Assembly: GCA_019634615.1 (NCBI GenBank)
Contig: JAHCAZ010000007.1
Span: 62,001-126,000, forward strand
DNA: 64,000 bases
Source of the DNA: Opitutaceae bacterium
GTDB taxonomy: Bacteria; Verrucomicrobiota; Verrucomicrobiia; Opitutales; Opitutaceae
Direction of reading: 5' to 3'
The notes under the pieces are model-generated. The model searched no databases. It saw only the letters and a list, made by a program, of their open reading frames with translations, and was not told the origin of the DNA. This document shows, in pieces, positions 18,680-29,363 of the stretch. Made by a program: the position numbers and the translations under genes. How positions within the stretch are numbered: position 1 is the first letter of the stretch; each line of letters begins with the position of its first letter.

Positions 18680-19902
18680 GGCCGCGCCGGTTGATCTTCG
18701 TTAATCGCTTCTATTGGCCGGACGAGCCCGCCACCGGCCAGTTGCTGACCGACCTGGCAGAAAACCTCGCTGAAACCGGGCGCGAGGTCCTTATCCTGGC
18801 AAGTGGCGCGAGTGATTCGCCGCGCGATGAGGTGCGCAACGGCGTGATGATACGGCGCGTGGCCGGCCGCGGGAACGAGCGCGGCGCACTCCGAAAGCTC
18901 CTCGCCTGGGTCCGCTTCGGGCTGGGCGCCTGCTGGGAGCTTTCCCGCCTTGTCCAGAAGGGCGACCAGTTGGTGCTCATGACCGACCCCCCGCTCCTTC
19001 CCCTGCTCGCCGGCCCGATCGCCCGGCGGCGGGGAGCCGTCATCTTTCACTGGGTGCAGGACATCTATCCGGAGCTGCCCGAACGCCTGAATGGTTGGCG
19101 CGGCTTGGGCCCCATCCGGAAGCTACGCAACCGTGAGTGGCGGCTCGCCGCCGGGGTTGTCGTCCTCGGCGCGGACATGGCGGGATTCGTGCGGGCCCAC
19201 GGCGTCGCCCCAGGCCGGCTGCGTGTCCATCCGAACTGGGCTCCGCGCGGGCTCAGGCCAGCCACGCCCGCCGCCATCGCCAGGCGACGTCAGGACTGGG
19301 GCCTCGATGGGAAGTTCGTGCTCTGTTACTCGGGCAACCTCGGGCGCGTCCATGCCTTGGAACCCCTGCTCGATGTCGCCGCGGCACTCCAATCGGACCC
19401 GGCATTTTGCCTGCTCATCATCGGTCACGGCGCCCAGTTCGCCCGGCTCCAGGCCGCGGTCCACGAGCGTCGCCTGGGCAATGTCATCTTCCAGCCACCG
19501 CAACCTCGCGACAAGCTGGGCCTGACCCTTGGTGTCGCCGACGTCCACTGCGTCACCCTGCGGGATGGCTGTGAAGACCTGGTTTTCCCTAGCAAGTTCT
19601 ACGGCATCGCCGCGGTCGGCCGACCGATGCTGTTCATCGGGCCGGCGCAATCGGAGATCGCCCGCCTGATCGCCGACCACAACCTTGGCGGCGCCTTCAC
19701 CGGTGGTGACATCGCGGCCATGGTCACCCTCTTGCGAGCCTGGCGGGCCCATCCGGAACTGCCCCAATCCATCGGTCAGCACGCGCTGGCGTACCACCAG
19801 TCGCAGCCGGGATTCATCGGCACGGCAATCGGCTGGAAAAACCTCCTCGACTCGCCATCGTCGGATCCGGGCACCGGATCACATCCAATCCCCTCTTCTT
19901 GA
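18676..19902 (+). CDS. GT4 glycosyltransferase (WcaI-like)
   Basis: 408 residues. RLIFVNRFYWPDEPATGQLL is the WcaI/WbuB-type opening, and FHWVQDIYPELPERL contains the conserved D-x-Y-P-E of that group. The donor domain opens LCYSGNLGRVHALEPLLD at about residue 216. WcaI-type proteins commonly transfer fucose or N-acetyl sugars in colanic acid and O-antigen assembly, but the donor here is not known. ATG overlaps the GT2 stop (ATGA), and its own stop overlaps the TTG start of the sugar transferase that follows. Confidence 0.88.
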   Translation: MRPRRLIFVNRFYWPDEPATGQLLTDLAENLAETGREVLILASGASDSPRDEVRNGVMIRRVAGRGNERGALRKLLAWVRFGLGACWELSRLVQKGDQLVLMTDPPLLPLLAGPIARRRGAVIFHWVQDIYPELPERLNGWRGLGPIRKLRNREWRLAAGVVVLGADMAGFVRAHGVAPGRLRVHPNWAPRGLRPATPAAIARRRQDWGLDGKFVLCYSGNLGRVHALEPLLDVAAALQSDPAFCLLIIGHGAQFARLQAAVHERRLGNVIFQPPQPRDKLGLTLGVADVHCVTLRDGCEDLVFPSKFYGIAAVGRPMLFIGPAQSEIARLIADHNLGGAFTGGDIAAMVTLLRAWRAHPELPQSIGQHALAYHQSQPGFIGTAIGWKNLLDSPSSDPGTGSHPIPSS

Positions 19903-21266
19903 AATCGTTCCGCTACACCTCTGTCCGGCTCCTCGCGTACGATGCGGTTGCCCTGTTCGTGGCCTTTAACCTGATCGGGTGGCTGCGCGGCATCGTCCAG
20001 CCGGACGCGGTCGTCGTCCTGCCGCTGTTCGTGCCGTTCGTGCTGATGGTGACCGCCTTATACCTGATCGATGGATACAAGGCGCGGACCGACATGCTGG
20101 GCACCGACTACACGAGCCAGCATCTGCTCGGGCTCTTGGCCGCGATGCTCTGCTCCCTCCTGATCACCTTCGTGTTCATACCCTCGGGCTACACCCTCCA
20201 GCAAAGCCGCGCGGTCGTCGCCCTGAGCTTCGTGCTGTTGATGCCGGTGACGTTGGTCTATCGGCGAAGCCACTACCTGACCCGACTGCGGTTCCACGGC
20301 AGCCGCACGCTGATCTTTGTCGGCGACCAGGTGAGCTGCGACGAGTTCAAGGAGGAATGCGCGAAGATGGGATTCACGCAGCCGGTGCTTTACGCCAACT
20401 TCGCGAGCAGCACGTCCAACCCGTTTTCCGCGACCGAGATCGCGACCTTCGAATCGGTCCTCGACAAGATCGACCGGCAGGAGATCACGCCCGAGGCGAT
20501 CGTGATCCGGGAATCCAGCCGCGAACTGCCGGCGGAAATCTCGCAGCACCTGATCCGCCTCTATTTCAACGGCGTGTCCACCTACACGCTCGAGCTCTTT
20601 CACCAGGTCTACTGGCGGAAGATCCCTCTCTACCGCCTGAACCAGTCCTGGCTGTTCCAGGACGGCTTCCAGATCGCGCGGGAACCGTTGTTCGAGCGCG
20701 CCAAGCGCCTGAGCGACGTGTTCCTTTCCGTTGTCGGCCTCCTGCTGGCCGCCCTCCCGATGCTGTTGGCCATGCTCGCGATCTGGATCGAGGACCGCGG
20801 CCCGGTGTTTTTCACGCAGACCCGCATCGGGCGCAATCGCTTGCCATTCCGCATCGTCAAGCTGCGCACCATGCGGGTACGGACCGCCGTGGGCGACCGC
20901 TACACCCAGCCCGGCGACCGGCGCATCACCCGGGTCGGGCGTTTCCTCCGGGCCAGCCGGCTGGACGAGTTCCCCCAGCTCTGGAACGTGCTCAAGGGCG
21001 ACATGAGCCTCATCGGTCCCCGGGCCGAGTGGGACGTGCTGGTGGACGACTATGAAAGCAAGATTCCCAGCTATCACTATCGCCACCTGGTGAAGCCCGG
21101 CATCACCGGCTGGGCCCAGGTGAATTACCCCTACGGCGCCAACCTCGAGGACACGATCCGCAAGCTCGAATACGACCTGTATTACATCCGGCATTTTTCA
21201 TTCATGCTCGATGCGGCCATCGTGTTGAAGACGGTTCACATCATGCTTTTTGGCAAGGGTCGCTGA
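19899..21266 (+). CDS. polyprenyl-phosphate sugar phosphotransferase (WcaJ/EpsL-like initiating enzyme)
   Basis: 455 residues. The N-terminal half has four or five hydrophobic segments followed by a soluble Rossmann-like region (TLIFVGDQVS). After one more hydrophobic segment (about residues 278-297) comes the C-terminal bacterial sugar transferase domain: KRLSDVFLS, then VKLRTM, RASRLDEFPQLWNVLKGDMS, IGPRAE, and KPGITGWAQVNY. These are the catalytic motifs of enzymes that move a sugar 1-phosphate onto undecaprenyl phosphate and so start repeat-unit synthesis. The start is TTG at 19899, chosen because it gives the family N-terminus and overlaps the upstream stop. Glucose or galactose phosphate is the usual donor; the specific sugar is not determined. 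Confidence 0.92.
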   Translation: MKSFRYTSVRLLAYDAVALFVAFNLIGWLRGIVQPDAVVVLPLFVPFVLMVTALYLIDGYKARTDMLGTDYTSQHLLGLLAAMLCSLLITFVFIPSGYTLQQSRAVVALSFVLLMPVTLVYRRSHYLTRLRFHGSRTLIFVGDQVSCDEFKEECAKMGFTQPVLYANFASSTSNPFSATEIATFESVLDKIDRQEITPEAIVIRESSRELPAEISQHLIRLYFNGVSTYTLELFHQVYWRKIPLYRLNQSWLFQDGFQIAREPLFERAKRLSDVFLSVVGLLLAALPMLLAMLAIWIEDRGPVFFTQTRIGRNRLPFRIVKLRTMRVRTAVGDRYTQPGDRRITRVGRFLRASRLDEFPQLWNVLKGDMSLIGPRAEWDVLVDDYESKIPSYHYRHLVKPGITGWAQVNYPYGANLEDTIRKLEYDLYYIRHFSFMLDAAIVLKTVHIMLFGKGR

Positions 21267-21282
21267 GGATGCATCCGGGGAG

Positions 21283-22728
21283 ATGAGTCGTCGCTATACC
21301 CTCGTCGCGTGGATAGCCCTTGCCGCCGTCCTGGCCAGCGTCGGCTGGCGCGTGGTTGAGGCAAACCGCCTGACAGAAACGCCGCCTGGCGTGCAGGCCA
21401 CTTCGGGTTGCGAGGAGGAAAGTCTCTACTCGCTCTGGCGGGTGCGTCATGGGCAGGCGCTATATGTCGAATCCAGTGAACCGCCATTCGCCGCGGCCTA
21501 TTTCAACTGGCTGTTTTACTTCTCCTATTCCCGTTGGCAGGTCGTAACCGCCAGCCCCGGGGATGAACCGGCCGCCGTCCGCGCCGCCCGGTATCTTTCA
21601 GTTGCCGGGGTTGCGCTTGGAATCGCGGCCTTGGTCGGGCTCACGGCGTTGGCGTGCAATTCGCGCCAGCGCTGGTCGCGCCCCGACCTTTGGGCCGTCG
21701 CGACCTATGCATTCGCCGGGCCGATGGTCGGCTGGTGGATGGTGACCGCCCGTCCGGATGTCTGGGCCTTTGCCTGCGAGACCATCGGCATCGTTATCGT
21801 GCTCGTTGGACACCGGCGTCACGCCATCTTCGTGGCGGTGGTCGCGGGCCTGGCATTCTATGCCGCCTGGGCGTTCAAGCAAAACTACGTGCAGGGCTTG
21901 GCGGTGTGCGGGCTCTTCCTGGCCAGCCACCGCCGTTGGGGCTGCGCCGCCGGGCTTTTTGCCACCATGGGTGGTGGCTGCGTCCTCACGCTTGTGTTGA
22001 TGGACGACGCCTACCTCCGGGGCGTGAGCGAAACGATCGGATCCGGGTCATTCTCCGTGCATTATGCCTGGGCCAACCTGCAGAACGCAGTCCTGAAGCT
22101 GATTCCGGTCCTCCTCCTGCCGATCTTCGCCGGCTGGCGGCAAGACCCGACCCCAGCGGGCGACCTCTGGGCCGACGTGCGTCAATTCTCACTCATCGGC
22201 TTGCCCTGCTCGCTCGCGCTTTCGTTCGCCTTCAGCGCGAAGGTCGGGGCTGCGTCCAACTATTACTTCACGACTGCCCTGATGCTCAGCCTCCTGGCAA
22301 TCTCGCTCCAAGCTTGTTCCTCCGGCAGGCCGCTGCAATACGCCACGCTCATCGGCATTGCCGCCCTCAGTATCGGTGCCACCGCGCAGGGTGCCCGATA
22401 CCTCCGTCAACAGGCCACGGTCACGTCCGAGCGTTGGACGCTGTGGCGCGACGCCCCGGTTCCGCGTTACTCCGAGGACCAGTTGCTGAACCTGCCGTGG
22501 CTGCAACCCGGCGCACCGACCTACCTCACCGCCTTTGAGTACGCCGCCGACCGCAAGCGCGGCCGGCTCTTTCGCGACGACGGCATCGGCGGGCTGATTC
22601 GAAGCCAGTACTTTGCTTCGCTGCTGCTGCCGGCAGACGTCACCACCGCATTCGACGGCGCCAGCCTGCACCAATACAAACGAGTGCAAGAAAAGGCCGG
22701 CATGGCGTTGTGGCTGCGCAATTTCTGA
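21283..22728 (+). CDS. GT-C-like integral membrane glycosyltransferase candidate
   Basis: 481 residues with about ten transmembrane helices. The first large loop has SGCEEESLYSLWRVRHGQAL and then EPPFAAAYFNWLFYF, which fit the acidic loop and P-P-x-x-x-x-Y-x-x-L-Y pattern of GT39/GT83-like enzymes. Such proteins use polyprenyl-linked sugars in the periplasm. I use ATG at 21283; an in-frame TTG at 21250 would add 11 residues and overlap the preceding stop. It is the last gene of the polysaccharide run and lies 16 bp after the initiating sugar transferase. Family assignment is moderate. Confidence 0.6.
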   Translation: MSRRYTLVAWIALAAVLASVGWRVVEANRLTETPPGVQATSGCEEESLYSLWRVRHGQALYVESSEPPFAAAYFNWLFYFSYSRWQVVTASPGDEPAAVRAARYLSVAGVALGIAALVGLTALACNSRQRWSRPDLWAVATYAFAGPMVGWWMVTARPDVWAFACETIGIVIVLVGHRRHAIFVAVVAGLAFYAAWAFKQNYVQGLAVCGLFLASHRRWGCAAGLFATMGGGCVLTLVLMDDAYLRGVSETIGSGSFSVHYAWANLQNAVLKLIPVLLLPIFAGWRQDPTPAGDLWADVRQFSLIGLPCSLALSFAFSAKVGAASNYYFTTALMLSLLAISLQACSSGRPLQYATLIGIAALSIGATAQGARYLRQQATVTSERWTLWRDAPVPRYSEDQLLNLPWLQPGAPTYLTAFEYAADRKRGRLFRDDGIGGLIRSQYFASLLLPADVTTAFDGASLHQYKRVQEKAGMALWLRNF

Positions 22729-22744
22729 TCAAAATGAGCACGCG

Positions 22745-24160
22745 ATGCTGGCCAAATCCTTGAACTCACGACCATCCCTCTTCGACTTCATCGCCATCGG
22801 CGGCGGCAGCGCCGGGTTCAACGCGGCCCGCGTCGCTGCCGGGCTCGGGCTCCGCACGGCGGTCGTCGACGGAGCGCGCCAACTGGGCGGGCTCTGCATC
22901 CTGCGCGGGTGCATGCCCTCGAAGACCCTCCTTTACATGGCCGAGGTCCTGCACCTCGCCGGGAAGGCCAGGACCTTCGGGCTGCGCATCCCCTCGGCCA
23001 AGGCCGACATGAGGGCCATGCAGGCCCGCAAGCGCCGCATCATCGCCGACTTCGCCAGCTACCGCGACCAGGCGCTGCACTCCGGCAAGTTCAGGCTGTT
23101 CCGCGCCCACGCCCGGTTTGTCGATCCCCACACCCTCGCGCTCAGCGACGGCCGGAAACTGCGCGCCCGGCATTTTCTCATCGGCACGGGGTCGAAGGTC
23201 AGCGTGCCACCCGTGCCCGGCCTCAAGGAGACCCCGTTCTGGTCCAGCGACGACGTGCTCGACCTCGATTTCATCCCCAAGAGCGTGATCGTCCTCGGCG
23301 GCGGCATCGTCGCCTGCGAACTGGCGCAGTTCCTCGTCCGGATCGGCGCCAAGGTCACACTGGTGCAGCGCAGCCAGCACATCCTGCGCGATCACTCGGA
23401 CGAGGCCTCGACCGTCGTCCAGAAGGCCCTGGTTGACGACGGCATCGAACTCTTCGCCGGCACCCGCATCCGCGAGGTCGCCCGCTCCGGCAAGGGCGTC
23501 AAGGTCACCTTCGAGCACGACGGCCGGGTCGTCACCCGCACCGCCGCGCACCTGTTCAACGCCCTCGGCCGCGAACCCAACACCGCCGGCCTCAACCTAA
23601 ACGCCGCAGGCGTAGCGACCCGCGCCGACGGGCAGATCGTGATCAACCGGTGGCAGCAGACCTCCGCCCCGCACATCTATGCCGCCGGCGATTGCAGCGG
23701 GCCGCACGAGATCGTCCACGTCGCCATCCAGCAGGCCGAGCTCGCCGCCCGCCACGCCGCCGGCGTGAAGGGCCTCAAGCCCGTCGACTATTCCCTCCTG
23801 CTCAATGTGGTCTTCACCGACCCGCAGCTGGCCACCATCGGGCTGCTCGAGCGCGATCTCGACGAGCGCGGCAAGCCCTACCTGACCGCCAGCTATCCCT
23901 TCAACGACCACGGCAAGTCCATCCTCATGGAGGCCAACTACGGCTACGTGAAGGTCATCGCCGAGCCGAAGCGCGGCCGCATCCTCGGGGCCGAGATCGC
24001 CGGCAAGGACGCCGGCGAGCTGATCCACGCCTTCACCGGGCCGCTGGCCATGAAGGCGACCGTCTTCGACCTCCTCCGCGCCCCGTGGTACCACCCCACG
24101 CTCGCGGAGATCGTGACCTATCCCCTCGAGGAGATCGCGGATAAGATCAAGGGCGCCTAG
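22745..24160 (+). CDS. dihydrolipoamide dehydrogenase-like FAD/NAD disulfide oxidoreductase
   Basis: 471 residues. An FAD-binding GxGxxG variant (AIGGGSAGFNAA) is followed by the redox disulfide GGLCILRGCMPSK (C-x4-C). An NAD-binding motif (VIVLGGGIVACELAQ) sits mid-protein, AAGDCSG is the second FAD site, and PWYHPTLAEIV near the C-terminus carries the His and Glu of the catalytic base. Retaining that His-Glu pair favours a lipoamide-dehydrogenase-like enzyme over mercuric reductase. No E1/E2 dehydrogenase subunit gene is next to it, so the true disulfide substrate is unknown. Its stop codon overlaps that of hisA on the other strand (CTAG). Confidence 0.85.
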   Translation: MLAKSLNSRPSLFDFIAIGGGSAGFNAARVAAGLGLRTAVVDGARQLGGLCILRGCMPSKTLLYMAEVLHLAGKARTFGLRIPSAKADMRAMQARKRRIIADFASYRDQALHSGKFRLFRAHARFVDPHTLALSDGRKLRARHFLIGTGSKVSVPPVPGLKETPFWSSDDVLDLDFIPKSVIVLGGGIVACELAQFLVRIGAKVTLVQRSQHILRDHSDEASTVVQKALVDDGIELFAGTRIREVARSGKGVKVTFEHDGRVVTRTAAHLFNALGREPNTAGLNLNAAGVATRADGQIVINRWQQTSAPHIYAAGDCSGPHEIVHVAIQQAELAARHAAGVKGLKPVDYSLLLNVVFTDPQLATIGLLERDLDERGKPYLTASYPFNDHGKSILMEANYGYVKVIAEPKRGRILGAEIAGKDAGELIHAFTGPLAMKATVFDLLRAPWYHPTLAEIVTYPLEEIADKIKGA

Positions 24161-24897
24161 CGCCCCGCCGGTCCCCGCGCGATCGTCAGCAGATCCGGCA
24201 GGTTGACCCGGCCCTCGTAAAGGGCCTTGCCGACGATCACCCCATCCAGATTGGCGTAACGGCGCGCGAGCTCCGCGAGCTTGACCACGTCCTCGCGCCG
24301 GCTGACACCGCCGCTGGCGATCACCCGGGCCTTCACCGCCTTGAGCATCGCCTCCTGGGCGCCGAAGTTCGGGCCGGTGAGCATGCCGTCGGTGCCGATG
24401 TCCGTGTAGATGACCGTGGCCACGCCGATGGCGTCCATGCGCTGCGCGAGCGTCACCGCGCCAAGCGCGGTCGTGTCGACCCAGCCCTTGACGGCCACCT
24501 TGCCCTCCTTGGCGTCGATGCCGACGGCGATCCGGTCCCCGAATTCGCCCACGAGCTGCCGCACGAAATCCTCGCTCTCCGCCGCACGCGTGCCGATGAC
24601 CGCCCGGCTGACCCCGGCCGCCAGCACCTTCGCCACGGCGTCGCGCGTGCGCAGGCCGCCGCCGAGCTGCACCTTCATGCCGGCACCAACGATGGCCTCC
24701 ACCGCCGACAGGTTGGCAGGTGAACCGCCGAACGCGCCGTCGAGGTCCACCACGTGCACCCAGGCGCTCCCGGCCGCGCGGAACAGCTCCGCGACCGCGC
24801 CGGGTTTCTCCGCATACACGGTCTCCTGGTCCGCGCGCCCCTGCGTCAGCCGCACGCAACGGCCCCCCTTGATGTCGATGGCGGGATAGATGGTCAT
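24157..24897 (-). CDS. hisA: phosphoribosylformimino-5-aminoimidazole carboxamide ribotide isomerase
   Basis: 246 residues, the usual HisA length. YPAIDIKGGRCVRL at the N-terminus supplies the catalytic Asp base, VGIDAKEG the second catalytic Asp, and two phosphate-binding halves of the TIM barrel appear as LGGGLRT and ASGGVS. The enzyme carries out the Amadori isomerisation of ProFAR in histidine synthesis. I chose the ATG giving MTIYPAID; an in-frame upstream ATG would add ten residues without family support. No other his gene is in view. It is divergent from the M42 peptidase gene, 47 bp away. Confidence 0.93.
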   Translation of the reverse strand: MTIYPAIDIKGGRCVRLTQGRADQETVYAEKPGAVAELFRAAGSAWVHVVDLDGAFGGSPANLSAVEAIVGAGMKVQLGGGLRTRDAVAKVLAAGVSRAVIGTRAAESEDFVRQLVGEFGDRIAVGIDAKEGKVAVKGWVDTTALGAVTLAQRMDAIGVATVIYTDIGTDGMLTGPNFGAQEAMLKAVKARVIASGGVSRREDVVKLAELARRYANLDGVIVGKALYEGRVNLPDLLTIARGPAGR

Positions 24898-24944
24898 GCG
24901 CAAAAACGCTTTGCGCCCGCCGGCCATTGGGCGAGACTAAATCC

Positions 24945-26012
24945 ATGCCTCAATACCAAGTCCCCGCCTTCCTCGCCGAGCTCCTCCATGCCCGCTCCCC
25001 CTCCGGCTATGAGGCGGAAGCCCAGGCCGTGTTCGACCGGCACGTCAAACCCGCGGCCGACGCCTACGCCAACGACGCGCTCGGCAATCGCCTCGCCACG
25101 CTCAACCCCGCCGGCGACCCGGTGCTCATGCTCGCCGGCCACATGGACGAGCTCGGCCTGCTCATCACCTACGTCAACAAGGAGGGCTATCTCTACTTCG
25201 CCACCATCGGCGGCCACGACCGCACGGTCATCTCGGGCCGGCGCGTGATCATCCAGACGGCGAAGGGCCCGGTGAAGGGCGTGACCGGCAAGCGCGCCGT
25301 GCACCTCATGGACGAGTCGGATCGCAAGAAGGTGCCGGAGATCCACGAGATCTGGATCGATATCGGCGCCAAGTCGAAGAAGGACGCCCTCGCCCGCGTG
25401 GCCATCGGCGACGTCGCGACCTACGATCACGAGCTCGAGCTCATCAACGGCAGCATCGGCACCGCCCGCGCCTTCGACAACAAGGTCGGCGCGTACATCG
25501 TCGGCGAGACGCTGATCCGCCTCGCCCAGGACCGGAAGAAGCTCGCGGCGAAGGTCGTGAGCGTCGCCACCTCGCAGGAGGAGATCGGCACCCGCGGCGC
25601 CACGACGTCCACGTACATCGTCAATCCCCACATCGCCATCGCGATCGACGTCGGGCATGCGACGGACCATCCCGACTGCGACAACCGCAAGTTCGGCGAG
25701 ACCAAGCTCGGCGGCGGGCCGATCATCTGCCGCGGGCCGAACATCAACCCCAAGATCTACCAGCGCCTGCTGGCGGCCGCCAAGGCGGCCAAGGTGCCCT
25801 TCCAGCTCGAGGCCGACCCGCGGCCGACCGGCACCGACGCCCGCGCCATCCAGATGGCCCGCGGCGGTGTCGCCACCGGCCTCATCAGCATCCCGTTGCG
25901 GTACATGCACACCCCGAGCGAGCTCGTGGATCTCGAGGACGTGGAACGCTGCGTGAAGCTGCTGGTGGCCTTCGCGAAGTCCCTGGACAAGGGCGACTAC
26001 GCCCACTGGTGA
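24945..26012 (+). CDS. M42 family metallo-aminopeptidase
   Basis: 355 residues. The cocatalytic metal ligands are all present in family order: LAGHMDELGL (His, Asp), ARAFDNKVGA (bridging Asp), SQEEIGTRG (catalytic and ligand Glu), AIDVGHATD (Asp) and RYMHTPSELV (His). M42 enzymes form large tetrahedral dodecamers that trim peptides in the cytosol, and endoglucanase annotations of relatives are historical errors. The start at 24945 is chosen because MPQYQVPAFL fits the family N-terminus. It converges with clpX across a 36-base gap holding a hairpin. Confidence 0.9.
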   Translation: MPQYQVPAFLAELLHARSPSGYEAEAQAVFDRHVKPAADAYANDALGNRLATLNPAGDPVLMLAGHMDELGLLITYVNKEGYLYFATIGGHDRTVISGRRVIIQTAKGPVKGVTGKRAVHLMDESDRKKVPEIHEIWIDIGAKSKKDALARVAIGDVATYDHELELINGSIGTARAFDNKVGAYIVGETLIRLAQDRKKLAAKVVSVATSQEEIGTRGATTSTYIVNPHIAIAIDVGHATDHPDCDNRKFGETKLGGGPIICRGPNINPKIYQRLLAAAKAAKVPFQLEADPRPTGTDARAIQMARGGVATGLISIPLRYMHTPSELVDLEDVERCVKLLVAFAKSLDKGDYAHW

Positions 26013-26018
26013 CATGGA

Positions 26019-26039
26019 GGGCGCACGTGCGGTGTGCCC
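26019..26039. terminator. hairpin between convergent M42 peptidase and clpX genes
   Basis: GGGCGCAC at 26019-26026 pairs with GTGTGCCC at 26032-26039, giving 8 bp with one G-U wobble and a 5-base loop. There is no T-tract on either side, so intrinsic termination would be weak. It may be a Rho-independent remnant or an mRNA 3' end stabiliser for both convergent genes. Confidence 0.35.
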
Positions 26040-26048
26040 CTGACCGCT

Positions 26049-27344
<1,296 letters not shown>

Positions 27345-27402
27345 GGGTATAGAACGCCGCGCCGGGCGGTAATTGTCGAGGGAGATTTGGACCGGACGGT
27401 CC

Positions 27403-28023
27403 TTAGGCCGCGGTCACGCCCGTCAGGGACTGGGCCGTGCGGGTCGAGTCCACCACGTGGTCGACGATGCCGTAGGCCTTCGCCTCGGTGGCGCTCATGT
27501 AATAGTCGCGGTCGGAGTCCTTCTCGACCTGCTCGGCGGTCTTGCCGGTGTGCTTGGCAATGACCTCGTTGAGGGTCCGGCGCCAGCGCAGGATCTCCTT
27601 GGCCGCGATGGCGATATCGGCGGCCTGGCCGCCGGCGCCGCCCGACGGCTGGTGAATCATGACGCGGCTGTTCGGGAGCGCGAAGCGCTTGCCCTTGGTA
27701 CCGGCCGCCAGGAGGACGGTGGCCATGCTCGCGGCCTGGCCGATGCAGTAGGTGGCCACGTCACACTGCAGGAAGTTCATCGTGTCATAAATGGCCATGC
27801 CACCGGTCACGACGCCGCCGGGTGAGTTAATGTAAACCTGGATGTCCTTCTTCGGGTCCTCCATCTGCAGGAAGAACATCTGCGCGATGACCAGGTTCGC
27901 CACCATGTCGTCGATCGGCGTGCCGATGAAGATGATGCGGTCCTTGAGCAGACGCGAATAGATGTCCATCGACCGCTCGCCGCGGCCGGTGTTTTCGAGA
28001 ACGATGGGGACGTAGTAACTCAC
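27403..28023 (-). CDS. clpP: ATP-dependent Clp protease proteolytic subunit
   Basis: 206 residues. The serine-protease triad is visible: Ser99 in GQAASMA, His124 in MIHQPSG and Asp173 in DRDYYMS. The peptide INSPGG forms the oxyanion-side strand. ClpP assembles as two stacked heptamers in the cytosol and degrades proteins delivered by ClpX or ClpA. It lies 17 bp after tig and 58 bp before clpX. No long propeptide is seen. Confidence 0.97.
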   Translation of the reverse strand: MSYYVPIVLENTGRGERSMDIYSRLLKDRIIFIGTPIDDMVANLVIAQMFFLQMEDPKKDIQVYINSPGGVVTGGMAIYDTMNFLQCDVATYCIGQAASMATVLLAAGTKGKRFALPNSRVMIHQPSGGAGGQAADIAIAAKEILRWRRTLNEVIAKHTGKTAEQVEKDSDRDYYMSATEAKAYGIVDHVVDSTRTAQSLTGVTAA

Positions 28024-28040
28024 GATGATTTCCTTGGAGG

Positions 28041-29363
28041 TTAGGCCTGCGGTTTCTGGTCGGATACCGTAGCCTTGGAAACGAGGAAATCAACCGCCTT
28101 GTCGAAGATGATGGATTGCTGCACCGAGCGCAGGGCATCGCGGTTTTTCGCCAGGTCGCGCGCGAGCTTGTCGGGCTTCTGGTTCGAGCGCATAGCCTCG
28201 CGGTAGATGAAACTGTCGATGTCCTTCTCCGCGACCTGGATCTTCTCGGCCTCGGCGATCTTCGCGAGGATGAGCTGAAGCTTGACGCGCTTGGTCGCCG
28301 CCTTCTTGGCGCTCTCGAAGAGCTCCTTCTTGTCCTTCTCGAACTGCTCCTGGGTCACCCCGCGGCGCATGTTCTCCTCGATGAACTGGCGGAGCACGCT
28401 CTGGGTCTCGCTCTCGACGAGCGACTCCGGCACGCCGAAATCAACCGCCGCGGCCAATGCCTCGGTGACCTGGCGGCGCTGCTCGCCGCGGTTCTGGTAT
28501 TCCTTCTGAAGCTTGAGATTGCTGCGGACGCTGCTCTTCAGCGCATCGAGGTTGTCGACCTGGTTGGCCTTGAAGAAGGCCTCGTCCATGGCCGGGAGAA
28601 CACGCTCGCGGATCTCCTGGATCTCGACGGCGTAGGCCGCCGACTTGCCGGCCAGCGCCGGGGCGGCGGGGAACTCGGCCGGGAAAGTGATGGTGACGCT
28701 CTTCTTGTCGCCCGTCTTGAGCCCGGCGAGCTGCTTGCCGAGGCCGGGGATGACGCCCTCGTTCTCGCCCTCGACCTCTTCCCAGGTCTGCGGGACCTTG
28801 CCGTAGATCTGCTTGTCAGGCACGAGGTCGGCGACCGGCTTGCCGTCGATCGCGCCCTCGTAGGACAGCTTCACGTAATCGCCCTTCTGGGCGGCGCGCT
28901 CGGCCACCTTGAACTCGGCGCGCTCGCTGCGCAGGCCCTCGATGACCTTGTCGACCTCCTCATCGGAAGCCTCGGTCGAGGCGACCGTCGTCGGCAGGCC
29001 GGTGTAGGCCGGCAGTTTGAATTCCGGGCGAACGTCCACCGTCAGCGTGATGGCGGCCGAGATCCCGGGCTCGATGGTGCCGGGCTCGACCTTGACGATG
29101 TTGAGGACGTCCAGCTTCTGCTGCTCGAGACCCTCGCGGTAGGCCTTGGCCATGACCTTCTGCTTGAACTCCTCCGTGATGTCCTTGGCGTAGCGCTTGA
29201 TCACCATCGCGGCGGGGGCCTTGCCGGGGCGGAAACCGGGCAGGCGGGCGAGTTTGGTGAACTCGGCGACGACGGCCTGGTGCTCGGCCTCGACCTCGCT
29301 CTTGTCGAGCGTCACGACGAGGTTTTTGCGGGTATCGGAGATGGTGTCTAGTTGGACGTTCAC
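28041..29363 (-). CDS. tig: trigger factor, ribosome-associated chaperone and prolyl isomerase
   Basis: 440 residues from a GTG at 29363. The N-terminal ribosome-binding domain includes [18 protein letters not shown], which contains the conserved G-F-R-x-G-K-x-P loop that docks at the ribosome exit tunnel. An FKBP-like PPIase domain follows around 155-245, then a long helical C-terminal chaperone domain. The GTG start gives [19 protein letters not shown], matching the family N-terminus; an in-frame ATG at 29417 would add 18 atypical residues. No clear Shine-Dalgarno precedes either. First gene of the tig-clpP-clpX operon and divergent from tsaB. Confidence 0.93.
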   Translation of the reverse strand: MNVQLDTISDTRKNLVVTLDKSEVEAEHQAVVAEFTKLARLPGFRPGKAPAAMVIKRYAKDITEEFKQKVMAKAYREGLEQQKLDVLNIVKVEPGTIEPGISAAITLTVDVRPEFKLPAYTGLPTTVASTEASDEEVDKVIEGLRSERAEFKVAERAAQKGDYVKLSYEGAIDGKPVADLVPDKQIYGKVPQTWEEVEGENEGVIPGLGKQLAGLKTGDKKSVTITFPAEFPAAPALAGKSAAYAVEIQEIRERVLPAMDEAFFKANQVDNLDALKSSVRSNLKLQKEYQNRGEQRRQVTEALAAAVDFGVPESLVESETQSVLRQFIEENMRRGVTQEQFEKDKKELFESAKKAATKRVKLQLILAKIAEAEKIQVAEKDIDSFIYREAMRSNQKPDKLARDLAKNRDALRSVQQSIIFDKAVDFLVSKATVSDQKPQA

